From: Pseudomonas iridis
Lineage (GTDB): Bacteria; Pseudomonadota; Gammaproteobacteria; Pseudomonadales; Pseudomonadaceae
Reading direction: 5' to 3'
DNA length: 64,000 nt
Assembly: GCF_017980685.1 (NCBI RefSeq)
Contig: NZ_JACXXO010000019.1
Location: 1 to 64,000, forward strand
In this document: positions 33,931 through 42,805 of the stretch, piece by piece
Numbering within the stretch: the stretch's first letter is position 1
Layout of the letters: each line of letters starts with the position of its first letter
The notes under the pieces: generated by a model
Databases searched by the model: none
The model's input: the letters and a program-made list of their open reading frames with translations, nothing else
What the model was told of the DNA's origin: nothing
Program-made: the position numbers and the translations under genes

Positions 33931-36312
33931 ATGCGTAACACGATGAAGTCGTTGTTTCTGGTCGCTTTCATGCTGCTCGTTTCCGGCAGTTTTTCGCTGC
34001 GGGCTGCGGATCTGCCGGCGCCTTCCGCGACGGCTGAGGCGCCGTTGCCGGCGATTAATCAAAGTGATCTGCAAGCGCTGCAACAACGTCTCGATGCGCT
34101 CAAGCAGCAGATCTCGTCGGCGAACAATTTCAATCAGCTCGAAGGGCCGCAGGATCGGGTTCAGGCTTTTATGCTGGATGTCGATCGGTTGTCGGCGTCG
34201 TTGTTGCCGCAGCAGGCACAGTTGGCGGTGCAGTTGGGGGTGTTGGGCGCGGCACCGGATGTCGAGGCGGCGGCGGAGCAGGCAGACATCGTCGCGCAGC
34301 GGGCGGCGCTGACGGAGCAGAAGAACAAGGTCGATGGCACGCTGAAGAGTCTGGCGGCGTTGAAACAGAGTGCCGCGGATTTGATCACACAGATCGCCGG
34401 TATCCGCCGCACGTTGCTTGAGAGCGAATTGACGCTGCGCACACTGAGTGTGCTGAATCCGGATTTCTGGGCGCCGCTGGTCAGTCCTTCAGAGAGTGAT
34501 GCCCAGCGTTTCAATTATTTCTCCGACCAGATCCGCAAAACCTGGGCGACGGTATGGGCGCCGGGTGAGTACTTTTTCACGCTGGTGCTGATGCTGATCG
34601 CATGGCTGGTGTGGACGCTCGGACGGCGGCTGGCCGAGCGAGGGCTGACGTGGGTGTGCATTCACCGCATGCCGGAGGGACGCTTGCGGCGCAGTGCGCT
34701 GGCGTTTGCATCGGCGCTGGCGACAATTGCCACCACCGCCCTCGCCTTGCATTTGCTGTTCTACGCCCTCACTCGGCAAGCTCCATTGACGCCCCTGCTG
34801 CTGACGTTCTCCGAAGAGTTCGAGAAAGTCGTCTATGCCTGCGTCCTGATCACAGGTTTGAGCCGCGCGCTGTTGGCGACGGAGCATCCGTCGTGGCGTT
34901 TGCCAGCGATTGCCGATGAAGTGGCGCTGGCCCTCAAGCCTTATCCGCGCATCTTGTCCTGCACATTGCTGGTGTTGGTGACACTGGTGCAGGTCAGCAA
35001 TGCGACGGCAATGAGCAGCAAGATTGTGCTGGCCGGCCGTGGCGTGGTCGCCATGGTGGTCATGGCGATCATCGTGACGATGCTGCTGCGTGTTGGCAAA
35101 GTGCGCAAGGCGTTGGCTGCGACTCATGACCCGCAGACGAGCAGCACCTTCGCCGGAGTGATTTTCACCGTCGCCAGCATTTCAATGGTTGTTTCGACGG
35201 TCGCGCTGCTGACCGGTTACGTGTCGCTGGCACGCTTCGTCACGTATGAACTGGTGTGGGCGTACATCGTGCTTGCAGGGTTCTACCTGTTGATTCAGGT
35301 AGTCAAGGACGGTTGCGAGTTCGCGTTTTCGCCCAGGTATTCAAGCGGCAAGGCGCTTGAGCATCTGTTCGGGATTGGTGATCGACGGCTGGATCAGATA
35401 GCCATCCTGATATCCGGCATCAGCCGCTCCGTGCTGTTGCTGTGCGCGGTGATCACGCTGTTTGTCGGCGGCATCGGCACCACGCTCGGGCAGTTGACAA
35501 GCAACATCCTGGCGATTCTCGGCGGCGCCGGGTTACGCAAGCTGAACATTGTTCCCGCTCATCTGCTCAACGCGGTGTTGGCGTTGCTGATCGGCATCTG
35601 GTTGATCCGCGCCCTGCGCCGCTGGCTGGACAACGAGTTCCTGCCCAAGACCGACATGGACCCGGGCATGTGCGCGTCGCTGAGCACGCTGTTTTCCAAT
35701 ATCGGTTACGCGCTGGTGATCTTGCTGACACTGTCGTCGCTCGGCGTGCAGTGGACCAATCTGGCGTGGATCGTCAGCGCACTGTCGGTGGGCATCGGTT
35801 TCGGTTTGCAGGAGATTGTGAAGAACTTCGTCTCAGGCCTGATTCTGCTCACCGAGCGCCCGGTGAAGGTCGGCGATCTGATCAGCATCAGCGGCGTCGA
35901 GGGTGACATCCGCCGGATCAATGTGCGCGCCACGGAAATCCAGCTCAGCGACCGCTCGATCGTGATCGTGCCCAACTCGCAACTGATCTCGCAGAACCTG
36001 CGCAACGTCACCCTCGGCGGCAGTGCCCAGGGCGTGGCGTCGCTGGAGTTGATGTTCCCGCTGGATATCGATCCCGAGGAGGTCAAAGAGCTTCTCCTCA
36101 ACACCTACGGCGAGAACGAAAACATCCTCGACAAGCCGGCGCCGTTTGTGCGTTTCAGCCATTTGTCGCCGGACGGGATTACGTTGACGGTGACGGGGTA
36201 TGTCGGCAGCCCGAGGATTGTCGGGGTGACCAAGAGTGATTTGCTGTTCGAGGTGCTCAAGCGGTTGGGCGCGGCAGGGATAGCGTTGGCGAAGCCGGCG
36301 TCGAGTGCTTGA
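33931..36312 (+). CDS. Large MscS-family mechanosensitive channel with DUF3772 domain
   Basis: A 793-residue channel. It has a signal peptide (MKSLFLVAFMLLVSGSFSLRAA), a periplasmic coiled-coil DUF3772 region (about 40-200) that includes the FWAPLVSPSESDAQRFNYF block, about ten membrane helices, and the C-terminal MscS pore/beta module (GIGFGLQEIVKNFVSGLILLTERPVKVGD, VVPNSQLISQNLRNVT). It opens under hypo-osmotic membrane tension. The N-terminal coding is low in complexity (CTG/GCG-rich). Confidence 0.92.
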   Translation: MRNTMKSLFLVAFMLLVSGSFSLRAADLPAPSATAEAPLPAINQSDLQALQQRLDALKQQISSANNFNQLEGPQDRVQAFMLDVDRLSASLLPQQAQLAVQLGVLGAAPDVEAAAEQADIVAQRAALTEQKNKVDGTLKSLAALKQSAADLITQIAGIRRTLLESELTLRTLSVLNPDFWAPLVSPSESDAQRFNYFSDQIRKTWATVWAPGEYFFTLVLMLIAWLVWTLGRRLAERGLTWVCIHRMPEGRLRRSALAFASALATIATTALALHLLFYALTRQAPLTPLLLTFSEEFEKVVYACVLITGLSRALLATEHPSWRLPAIADEVALALKPYPRILSCTLLVLVTLVQVSNATAMSSKIVLAGRGVVAMVVMAIIVTMLLRVGKVRKALAATHDPQTSSTFAGVIFTVASISMVVSTVALLTGYVSLARFVTYELVWAYIVLAGFYLLIQVVKDGCEFAFSPRYSSGKALEHLFGIGDRRLDQIAILISGISRSVLLLCAVITLFVGGIGTTLGQLTSNILAILGGAGLRKLNIVPAHLLNAVLALLIGIWLIRALRRWLDNEFLPKTDMDPGMCASLSTLFSNIGYALVILLTLSSLGVQWTNLAWIVSALSVGIGFGLQEIVKNFVSGLILLTERPVKVGDLISISGVEGDIRRINVRATEIQLSDRSIVIVPNSQLISQNLRNVTLGGSAQGVASLELMFPLDIDPEEVKELLLNTYGENENILDKPAPFVRFSHLSPDGITLTVTGYVGSPRIVGVTKSDLLFEVLKRLGAAGIALAKPASSA

Positions 36313-36348
36313 TCAGGTTCGATATTTTCGCTGGCTGATGCGCCGCTA

Positions 36349-36371
36349 TCGCTGGCAAGCCAGCTCCCACA
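36349..36371. repeat. REP-type palindrome
   Basis: TCGCTGGCAAGCCAGCTCCCACA, a common Pseudomonas REP form, in the 289-bp gap after the MscS gene. That gap otherwise holds a second REP and no gene. Confidence 0.7.
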
Positions 36372-36413
36372 AGTTGCCGGGTGTTTAAAGAATCTTTACC
36401 TGACGCCGATCAC

Positions 36414-36440
36414 TGTAGGAGTGAGCCTGCTCGCGATGAG
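36414..36440. repeat. REP-type palindrome
   Basis: TGTAGGAGTGAGCCTGCTCG and following CGATGAG, a REP with GAGC/GCTC arms, oriented opposite to the one at 36349. Confidence 0.7.
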
Positions 36441-36601
36441 GCCATTTAGAGACTGGAGCCTGCTCCGCAGTCCATTGGGGGATGAATCCTCGCCACAATG
36501 CGGACACGAATAGAAATACTCACGCGCATTTTGTCCTTGTGGCCCGTAATCACCAGCCCTTATAAACCAGCCTTTCAGTCACGAAATATTAGGAAACGAA
36601 C

Positions 36602-38146
36602 ATGAGCGACACCTGGAACGAAGGGTATTTCACCGACGAAGGCTACACCTACAGCTATAGCCGGGAAATCAATCCTGTCTTCCAGCGTTATTGCTTGTTG
36701 CTGCGCGGCTTTGCCAGCCTGGAATCGAGCGAAAGCTATCATTGCGAACTGGGCTTCGGCCAAGGCGTATCGATCAATATCCATGCCGCCGCCAACCCCG
36801 GTTCCTATGTGGGTACAGACTTCACACCGTCTCAGGCCGCCTTTGCCAGTACGCTGGCCAGCGACTGGAACAGCGATGCCCGGCTGTATGACGACAGCTT
36901 CGCGCAACTGCTGGCCCGTGATGACTTGCCGCAATTCGACAGCATCAGCCTGCATGGCATCTGGACCTGGGTCAGTCGCGACAACCAGCAACTGATCGTC
37001 GAGTTTGCCCGTCGCCATCTGAAACCGGGTGGAATGCTGTACGTCAGCTACAACTGCTTCCCCGGATGGTCGCCCGCAGCGCCACTGCGCAACCTGTTCA
37101 GCCTGCATGATCGTTTCACCAAGTCGGCGTCTTCCGGCCCGGATCAGCGTATTGACGCTGCTCTGCAATTCTCTGAAGCGCTGTTGGCCGCTAATCCCAA
37201 CTACGCCAGCGCAGCGCCGAACCTGGATGCCAAACTTCAGAGCATCAAGGGGCAGAATCGCCAGTACGTCGCCCATGAATACTTCAATCGTAGCTGGGAT
37301 TGCATGTATTTCACTGACGTGGTCGACGCCATGGCCCCCGCAAAACTCGACTACGTCACCACCGCTGTGCCGCTGGACTCGGTCGACCCGCTCAACCTCA
37401 GGCCAGAGGGTATGGATTTCCTGGAAGGGATCGAGCATCCGATCATGCGCGAACAAGCGCGTGACTATTTCGTCAATCAAAGTTTCCGACGTGACCTCTA
37501 CGTGCGCGGCGCCACCCGGCTGTCGACCGCAGAGCAGCGCCAGGCATTGTTCAATACCCGATTCATCCTGCTGCAAGCGCCAGAGAGCGTGCCTGTCCAC
37601 GTTCGCGGGCCTGCGGGTGAAGCCTCGCTGCAGACGGAGATCTACGGCCCGGTACTTGAAGCGCTGGCAGCCAACGACTATGCCCCGAAAACCTTGCGCC
37701 AGTTGTCAGCCGCCGCGTCCTCACTGGCTTCTGACGATGTGCTGCAAGCGCTCAACGTGCTGATCGGCATGAATGCCGTGGCACCGTGCCAGAGCGAAGC
37801 TGCAGAGAAAGGCGTGCAGGCGCGTTGCAACGACCTGAACCTGGAACTGTGCAAACGCTCGCTGCTGAACGACAAGATCCAGGTGTTGGCCAGCCCGGTG
37901 ACCGGCGGCGGCATCACCGTCAGTCGTTTCGAACAGCTGTTCCTGATATCGATCAAGCATGGCCAGGAACAACCCGCCGAATGGGCACAACTGGCGTGGG
38001 CCATCCTCGGCGAACAAGGCGAAGTCCTCGTCAGGGACGGCGCGCCGCTGGCGACCGCCGAAGAGAACGTCGCAGAGCTGACGCTGAGTGCCCAGGTATT
38101 TGCCAGTAACAAACTGGTGATTCTCAGAGCGTTGAACATCGTCTGA
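36602..38146 (+). CDS. Methyltransferase with regulatory domain (protein-lysine-methyltransferase-like)
   Basis: A 514-residue protein. The N-terminal class I SAM fold carries ELGFGQG (residues 49-55), VGTDFTPSQA, ISLHGIWTWVSRDNQQLIVEF and LKPGGMLYVSYNCFPGW. Then follow the methyltransferase regulatory domain (PF10119 type, FNRSWDCMYFTDVVDAM, FRRDLYVRGA) and a C-terminal domain. Similar rickettsial PKMT proteins methylate lysines of outer-membrane proteins; the target here is unknown. A single gene followed by a strong terminator. Confidence 0.85.
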   Translation: MSDTWNEGYFTDEGYTYSYSREINPVFQRYCLLLRGFASLESSESYHCELGFGQGVSINIHAAANPGSYVGTDFTPSQAAFASTLASDWNSDARLYDDSFAQLLARDDLPQFDSISLHGIWTWVSRDNQQLIVEFARRHLKPGGMLYVSYNCFPGWSPAAPLRNLFSLHDRFTKSASSGPDQRIDAALQFSEALLAANPNYASAAPNLDAKLQSIKGQNRQYVAHEYFNRSWDCMYFTDVVDAMAPAKLDYVTTAVPLDSVDPLNLRPEGMDFLEGIEHPIMREQARDYFVNQSFRRDLYVRGATRLSTAEQRQALFNTRFILLQAPESVPVHVRGPAGEASLQTEIYGPVLEALAANDYAPKTLRQLSAAASSLASDDVLQALNVLIGMNAVAPCQSEAAEKGVQARCNDLNLELCKRSLLNDKIQVLASPVTGGGITVSRFEQLFLISIKHGQEQPAEWAQLAWAILGEQGEVLVRDGAPLATAEENVAELTLSAQVFASNKLVILRALNIV

Positions 38147-38177
38147 CAGGCACACACACGCAAAAGCATCGCGCATG

Positions 38178-38207
38178 AAAAAACCGGCTGAAGAGGCCGG
38201 TTTTTTT
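38178..38207 (+). terminator. Rho-independent terminator after the methyltransferase gene
   Basis: The stem AAAACCGGC/GCCGGTTTT with a 7-base loop is followed by T residues; an A tract on the other side makes it usable by the minus-strand lipoprotein gene too. Confidence 0.92.
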
Positions 38208-38264
38208 GTCACTACAGGGTCGGTTTCGTCCGCGGCAAGCGCATTAGCTCCCTCGCAGCTCAGA

Positions 38265-38552
38265 TCATTTGCACTTGGCCAACACCACCTGACAAGTATT
38301 CGGCGTGCCGCCTGAGCGCCCGGCATAACGAATACAGTTGTTCATGGATTTCTGCCGCGCCATGTTCAGGCTGGAGCCCCAGGCCAGACCGCCCTCGCCC
38401 ACCGTCGGCAACGCCTTGGCGTAACAACTGTCGCCTACGCCGGAGGGCGGATAGTGTTTGCGGTTCGAGCAGCCGGCGCTCAGCGTCAGGCTGAAAACGA
38501 TGAGCGCAGGCAAGAGCCACTGCGAGCATCGGTGCCGAGGTGTTCCGATCAT
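38265..38552 (-). CDS. Small lipoprotein of unknown function
   Basis: A 95-residue protein with a signal sequence and lipobox LSAGC (acylated Cys28). The mature part has four cysteines (CYAKAL, NNCIRY, TCQVVLAKC), suggesting two disulfides, and a motif NMARQKSMNNCIRYAG. I do not recognise a named family. AGGAG eight bases before the ATG supports the start. It is convergent with the methyltransferase gene, sharing the terminator. Confidence 0.75.
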   Translation of the reverse strand: MIGTPRHRCSQWLLPALIVFSLTLSAGCSNRKHYPPSGVGDSCYAKALPTVGEGGLAWGSSLNMARQKSMNNCIRYAGRSGGTPNTCQVVLAKCK

Positions 38553-38616
38553 CGCGTCGCTCCTGTCGCATGAGGGTTGTGACTCATTCAGTCTAGCTGC
38601 ACTGAACGCGCCCCTT

Positions 38617-38678
38617 TGTAGGAGCTGTCGAAGGCTGCAATCAAAATCTAAAGATCGCAGCCTTCGGCAGCTCCTACA
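38617..38678. repeat. Long inverted repeat (Pseudomonas intergenic repeat)
   Basis: TGTAGGAGCTGTCGAAGGCTGC at one end pairs almost perfectly with GCAGCCTTCGGCAGCTCCTACA at the other, with an 18-base loop. Related copies occur at 51205-51296 and 58480-58568. It directly abuts a fragment of an oxidoreductase gene. Confidence 0.8.
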
Positions 38679-38680
38679 GG

Positions 38681-38807
38681 GAGGTCGTGGCCTGGCGATA
38701 CTGGCGCGGGGTGAAACCGGTCGAAGCCGCGCCGCAACTCAGCGAGCAGATTCGGGGCGGTTTGTTCTTTCCGCGCACCGGGCACTTCATTGATCCTTAT
38801 CGCGTGG
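38681..38807 (+). pseudogene. Fragment of a DAO-type FAD oxidoreductase gene
   Basis: The plus strand reads EVVAWRYWRGVKPVEAAPQL, SEQIRGGLFFPRTGHFIDPYRV, protein-like sequence resembling the middle of FAD-dependent (DAO family) amine oxidoreductases. It has no start and runs at once into a REP element. The fragment is sandwiched between the inverted repeat at 38617-38678 and the REP at 38821-38845. The family assignment is tentative; that it is a gene fragment is more certain. Confidence 0.6.
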
Positions 38808-38820
38808 ACCGCGTTCCAAT

Positions 38821-38845
38821 GTGGGAGCGAGCCTGCTCGCGAAAG
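38821..38845. repeat. REP-type palindrome
   Basis: GTGGGAGCGAGCCTGCTCGC, the classic P. fluorescens REP core, at the right end of the oxidoreductase fragment. Confidence 0.8.
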
Positions 38846-38876
38846 CTGACGAATAAGCAACGCAGTGTCATCAGGC

Positions 38877-38917
38877 AAAAAAACCGCCGTCCCGATCAAC
38901 CAGGACGGCGGTTTTTT
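38877..38917. terminator. Terminator downstream of the galactose dehydrogenase gene
   Basis: AACCGCCGTCC pairs with GGACGGCGGTT around a 10-base loop, with A and T tracts on either side; it serves the minus-strand gene ending at 38933. Confidence 0.9.
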
Positions 38918-38932
38918 GTGACCGCATTGGGA

Positions 38933-39862
38933 TTATGCGTCGTAAAACGGGGCGACTGAGACGCGACTGCCGACGAAGAAACTATCCGCCACCAGCCGCA
39001 ACGGCTGAAGGTCGAGGTCGCTGGCCTTGTCACCAATCAACTGCTGAAAGTGCCGATAGACCGCCGCATATTCACCCTCCCGCGAAACGGTCTGGCGCAC
39101 ACCGTCGATGCTCAACAACGCGCCACCGTTGTCCAGTCGCAACACCCCTTCGGCGCAACGAATTTCGATGCTCCAGAGTTCGTCGTGGCCGTGGTCGAAG
39201 TCGAACTCGGCACGTACATCGAGGTGGCGTGCGTCTGACATTTTGATCGACGCGGCAATCGGTGACTGGCAGTTTTCGGGAACGCGCAGTTCGGCGGACT
39301 CGACAAACAACGGCAGCGCCAGCAAGTGCGTGACAATCGACAAGGCATTGATGCCCGGATCGAAAACGCCGAGACCGCCCGGCTGCCAGATCCAGGTCTG
39401 GCCGGGGTGCCATTTGCGCACGTCTTCCTTCCAGTCGATCTGCACGCTTTGCAGGGTGCGCGTGGCGAGCCAGTCGCGGGCGGCGGCAATGCCGGGGGCG
39501 TAGCGCGAATGCCAGGCGAACAACGCGCTGACGCCTTGCTGCCCGGCCAGGCTGACCAACGCCATGGCCTCACCTAATGTGGCGCACGGCGGCTTTTCCA
39601 CCAGCACATGTTTGCCGGCAGCCAGCCCCTCTTGCACCAAAGCAAAGCGCCCTTGCGGTGGTGTGCAGAACGCGATCGCATCAACCTGCGGGCCGTTGGC
39701 GAGCAGCTCGCTCAGGGACTGAAAGTTTTCAACGCCGGCGCAAGGCTTGCCCTGTGTGGCGACAGACACCAACTGGAATGCGGGATTGGCGTTGATCGCC
39801 GGAACGTGTTGATCCTGGGCAATCTTGCCGTAGCCCACCAGACCGAGACGGATCGGTTGCAT
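38933..39862 (-). CDS. gal: D-galactose 1-dehydrogenase (Gfo/Idh/MocA family)
   Basis: A 309-residue NAD(P)-dependent dehydrogenase that closely resembles the P. fluorescens galactose dehydrogenase as I recall it, starting MQPIRLGLVGYGKIAQDQHV. It has GYGKIA for the dinucleotide, EKPPCA for the conserved Lys-Pro, and DPGINALSIVTHLL in the sugar-binding part. It oxidises D-galactose (and arabinose-like sugars) to the lactone. AGGAG before ATG 39862 decides against the in-frame TTG one codon upstream. No galactonate genes lie next to it. Confidence 0.85.
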   Translation of the reverse strand: MQPIRLGLVGYGKIAQDQHVPAINANPAFQLVSVATQGKPCAGVENFQSLSELLANGPQVDAIAFCTPPQGRFALVQEGLAAGKHVLVEKPPCATLGEAMALVSLAGQQGVSALFAWHSRYAPGIAAARDWLATRTLQSVQIDWKEDVRKWHPGQTWIWQPGGLGVFDPGINALSIVTHLLALPLFVESAELRVPENCQSPIAASIKMSDARHLDVRAEFDFDHGHDELWSIEIRCAEGVLRLDNGGALLSIDGVRQTVSREGEYAAVYRHFQQLIGDKASDLDLQPLRLVADSFFVGSRVSVAPFYDA

Positions 39863-40115
39863 CAATGACTCCTGTTTTTATCTTGTTTTAGTCAGCGAGC
39901 CGGCAGATTACCCGCAATCACCGCGTTCGTCTGTCGGTGCAACGTCACAACGACGCACAGGATCAGGCAAGCATTGCACAGGAATTCAACACTTCACGCC
40001 CGGATCACAACGCGGCCCTTGTCGCCGGGATTTGACAGGCAACGCATAGCTCGACAAAGTCGCACCCCTTTTGCGGCCACCAGTGCCGCAAGTCAGTGTT
40101 GAACAGGGGTTGTCG

Positions 40116-40811
40116 TTGAACGAACACACATTGTCCATGCGCCTGGAGCGCGTAGCGGCGCACGTGCCGGCCGGCGCGCGACTGGCCGATATCGGCTCCG
40201 ATCACGGCTATCTGCCGGTGGCGCTGATGCGCCGTGGCGTGATTGCAGCGGCAGTGGCTGGCGAAGTGGCGTTGACGCCGTTCCGCTCGGCTGAACGCAC
40301 GGTGCGCGAGAACGATCTTGAACAGCACATCACCGTGCGTCATGCCAGCGGTCTGGCGGCAATCGAGCCTGGCGACGCAATCACCGCGATCAGCATTTGC
40401 GGCATGGGCGGCGAGACGATCCGCGACATTCTTGAAAGCGGCAAAGCAAAGCTTGGCGGCGCCGAACGCCTGATCCTGCAACCCAACGGCGGCGAACAAC
40501 CCCTGCGCCAATGGCTGATGGATAACGGCTACTGCATCCTCTGTGAAGAACTGCTGTGGGAGAACCGTTTCTACTACGAAATCATCGTGGCCGAGCGTGC
40601 AGATTCCGTCGCCTACACGGGTCCGGAGTTGTACTTCGGGCCACTGCAGATGCAAGCGCGCAGCCCGGCGTTTCTGAGCAAGTGGCAGCGCATCCTTCGC
40701 GAGAAACAAAAGACGCTTGGCCAGTTCGCCCGAGCGCGGCAGGCGTTGCCCGAAGCCAAAGTGCAAGAGATCACGCAACAAGCGCAATGGATCACCGATT
40801 TATTGGCTTGA
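40116..40811 (+). CDS. trmK: tRNA (adenine(22)-N1)-methyltransferase TrmK-like
   Basis: A 231-residue methyltransferase that should modify A22 of tRNA. It has motif I VAAHVPAGARLADIGSDHGYLPVAL, then GEVALTPFRSAERTV, ITAISICGMGGETIRDILE, and LILQPNGGEQPLRQWL with the family NGGE motif, plus a C-terminal coiled helix. The start is uncertain: TTG 40116 (AGGGG upstream) is chosen, and ATG 40137 is the alternative. The 253 bp after the stop (40812-41064) hold nothing recognisable. Confidence 0.85.
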   Translation: MNEHTLSMRLERVAAHVPAGARLADIGSDHGYLPVALMRRGVIAAAVAGEVALTPFRSAERTVRENDLEQHITVRHASGLAAIEPGDAITAISICGMGGETIRDILESGKAKLGGAERLILQPNGGEQPLRQWLMDNGYCILCEELLWENRFYYEIIVAERADSVAYTGPELYFGPLQMQARSPAFLSKWQRILREKQKTLGQFARARQALPEAKVQEITQQAQWITDLLA

Positions 40812-41064
40812 GTGGCGTACGCCTGATCGTAATGACCGCTTCGCTTCAATCCTCGGCGCACATCCGTTGCGACCTAGGCTCCTGAACAACTCCCCCGCCA
40901 AGACCCTCAGTGGAAGGATCCCGCAGGGTTCGCCCCTCTCGATTTGATACACCGCATCACAAATGAAGTACCTCAAGGCGTATTTATCAATCGCGCGCCA
41001 CTTCTTAAAGTTCACTCCAACAGCAGCCCATCATCCCGACAGGCTGGCTAGTGGAGTTACTCCA

Positions 41065-41280
41065 ATGCCTTTCATCAGCGTACGCATCACCCGTGACGGC
41101 GTCACTCGCGAGCAAAAAGCCCAGGTGATCAAAGAGATCACCGAGACGATGGAGCGAGTACTCAACAAAGACCCAAAACTCACGCACATCGTGATTGAAG
41201 AAGTCGACACGGATAACTGGGGTTATGCCGGTATCACCACCACCGAGTACCGCCAGCAGCTAGCGGACGAACAGTCATGA
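41065..41280 (+). CDS. 4-oxalocrotonate tautomerase family protein
   Basis: A 71-residue tautomerase. After Met removal the catalytic Pro1 is exposed (M-PFISVRITRDGVTREQKAQVIKEI), with the strand KLTHIVIEEVDTDNWGYAG typical of 4-OT family members. It forms small oligomers and acts on enol/keto substrates. GGAG lies nine bases before the ATG. It is the first gene of a three-gene run with FrnE and an SDR; its stop overlaps the next start (ATGA). Confidence 0.9.
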   Translation: MPFISVRITRDGVTREQKAQVIKEITETMERVLNKDPKLTHIVIEEVDTDNWGYAGITTTEYRQQLADEQS

Positions 41281-41933
41281 GCCGCAAGGTGAAAATCGAC
41301 TTTGTCTCGGATGTGGTCTGCCCGTGGTGCGCCTTGGGCGCTACGGCACTTGAGCAAGCGATTGCGAATCTGGCCGGTGAGATCGATGTTGAACTGACCT
41401 ACAAACCGTTCGAACTGAACCCGGATATGCCGGCCGTCGGTGAACACGCCGTCGAGCACATGATGCGCAAATATGGCCGTAGCGCTCAGCAAGTGGCGGA
41501 GCGCAACGCGATGATCATTCAACGCGGCAAAGACATCGGCTTTAGCTTCGACCTGGAAAAACGCAGTCACTTCTTCAACACGTTCAATGCACATCGCCTG
41601 TTGTTTTGGGCGCACATCGAAGGCCGGCAACGTGAACTCAAGCAAGCCTTGTTACGTGCTTACTTCACCGACGGCAAGAACCCGGATGACGCGCAAACGC
41701 TGGTGAATCTGGCGGGCGAAGTCGGCCTCGACACCGGACGTGCGCAAGAAGTGTTGGCGAGCGGCGAGTTCAGTCAGGAGGTCCGCGAACTTCAGCAGTT
41801 TTATCAGGCGCGGGGCATCAATTCGGTCCCGGCGATGGTGCTCAATGACCGAGAACTGATGTCCGGATCGCACTCGGTCGCCGAATACCAGCAAGCGCTT
41901 CGGCAGGCGGCACGAGAGACCTCTCACGCCTGA
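41277..41933 (+). CDS. DsbA-family oxidoreductase (FrnE type)
   Basis: A 218-residue cytoplasmic thioredoxin-fold protein of the FrnE/2-hydroxychromene isomerase group. The active site is Cys15-Pro-Trp-Cys18 (DVVCPWCALG), followed by LTYKPFELNPDMP, the helical insert (FNAHRLLFWAHIEGRQRELKQAL) and INSVPAMVLNDR with the cis-Pro. It has no signal peptide, unlike periplasmic DsbA. It is coupled by ATGA to the tautomerase gene. Confidence 0.92.
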   Translation: MSRKVKIDFVSDVVCPWCALGATALEQAIANLAGEIDVELTYKPFELNPDMPAVGEHAVEHMMRKYGRSAQQVAERNAMIIQRGKDIGFSFDLEKRSHFFNTFNAHRLLFWAHIEGRQRELKQALLRAYFTDGKNPDDAQTLVNLAGEVGLDTGRAQEVLASGEFSQEVRELQQFYQARGINSVPAMVLNDRELMSGSHSVAEYQQALRQAARETSHA

Positions 41934-41982
41934 TTTGCAGATTTTTCTACTCAATCTCTATCGATTCAATGAGGAATTCATC

Positions 41983-42693
41983 ATGAGCACTTCCAATAAA
42001 GTTGTAGTGGTCACCGGCGCCTCGCAAGGCATTGGCGCAGGCCTGGTCAAGGGTTTTCGCGATCGCGGGTATCAGGTTGTCGCGACGTCTCGCTCCGTCA
42101 AACCGTCGTCAGACCCGGATATTCTGACCGTCGCAGGCGACATCGCTGATCCGCAAACCGCCGAGCGGGTGATCCGTGAAGCCGTTGCACGCTTTGGTCG
42201 CATCGACACACTGGTCAACAACGCGGGCATCTTCGTCGCCAAGCCGTTCACCGATTACAGCAAAGAAGATTACGCCCAGGTCGTGGCGACCAACATGGGC
42301 GGCTTCTTCTACATCACCCAACTGGCCATTGCCGAGATGGAAAAAAACCGTAGCGGCCACGTCGTCAGCGTTACCACCAGCCTGGTCGACCACGCGATTG
42401 ACGGCGTGCCTTCGGTGCTGGCTTCGCTGACCAAGGGTGGCATCAACGCGGCAACCAAATCGCTGGCCATCGAGTACGCCAAACGCGGCATTCGGGTCAA
42501 CGCGGTTTCGCCAGGCATCATCAAGACGCCAATGCACGGCGTGGAAACCCACGAAGCGCTGGGCAATCTCCACCCGGTTGGCCATATGGGCGAGATTGAT
42601 GACATCGTGCAAGCGATCCTCTATCTGGATAACGCGAACTTTGTCACGGGCGAGATCCTGCACGTCGACGGTGGCCAGAGCGCAGGTCATTGA
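41983..42693 (+). CDS. SDR-family protein lacking the catalytic tyrosine
   Basis: A 236-residue SDR with TGASQGIG (residues 11-18), NNAG (79-82) and DGG near the end. The usual YxxxK catalytic pair is altered: Lys151 is present in LASLTKGG, but the position four residues before it is Ala147, not Tyr. Either it uses another residue or it has lost classical activity. GAGGAATTC precedes ATG 41983. Third in the tautomerase/FrnE run; a perfect hairpin follows it. Confidence 0.85.
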   Translation: MSTSNKVVVVTGASQGIGAGLVKGFRDRGYQVVATSRSVKPSSDPDILTVAGDIADPQTAERVIREAVARFGRIDTLVNNAGIFVAKPFTDYSKEDYAQVVATNMGGFFYITQLAIAEMEKNRSGHVVSVTTSLVDHAIDGVPSVLASLTKGGINAATKSLAIEYAKRGIRVNAVSPGIIKTPMHGVETHEALGNLHPVGHMGEIDDIVQAILYLDNANFVTGEILHVDGGQSAGH

Positions 42694-42710
42694 TCCAGCC
42701 GCTGTCCTTG

Positions 42711-42760
42711 CCACAACAAACGGCACCGTCGGTCTATACCGGCGGTGCCGTTTGTTGTGG
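42711..42760 (+). terminator. Long perfect hairpin after the SDR gene
   Basis: An 18-bp stem, CCACAACAAACGGCACCG with its complement, and a 14-base loop, 17 bp past the SDR stop. No T tract is adjacent; it probably terminates the operon before the LysR gene. Confidence 0.75.
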
Positions 42761-42805
42761 TAAATACCGGAATGAAAGATCCGTTGAGCCTCGGTGTAAT
42801 CGATT

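Noticed and set aside
36575-37600. 341-residue ORF antisense to the methyltransferase
   Set aside because: Antisense shadow; no start signal or family motif.
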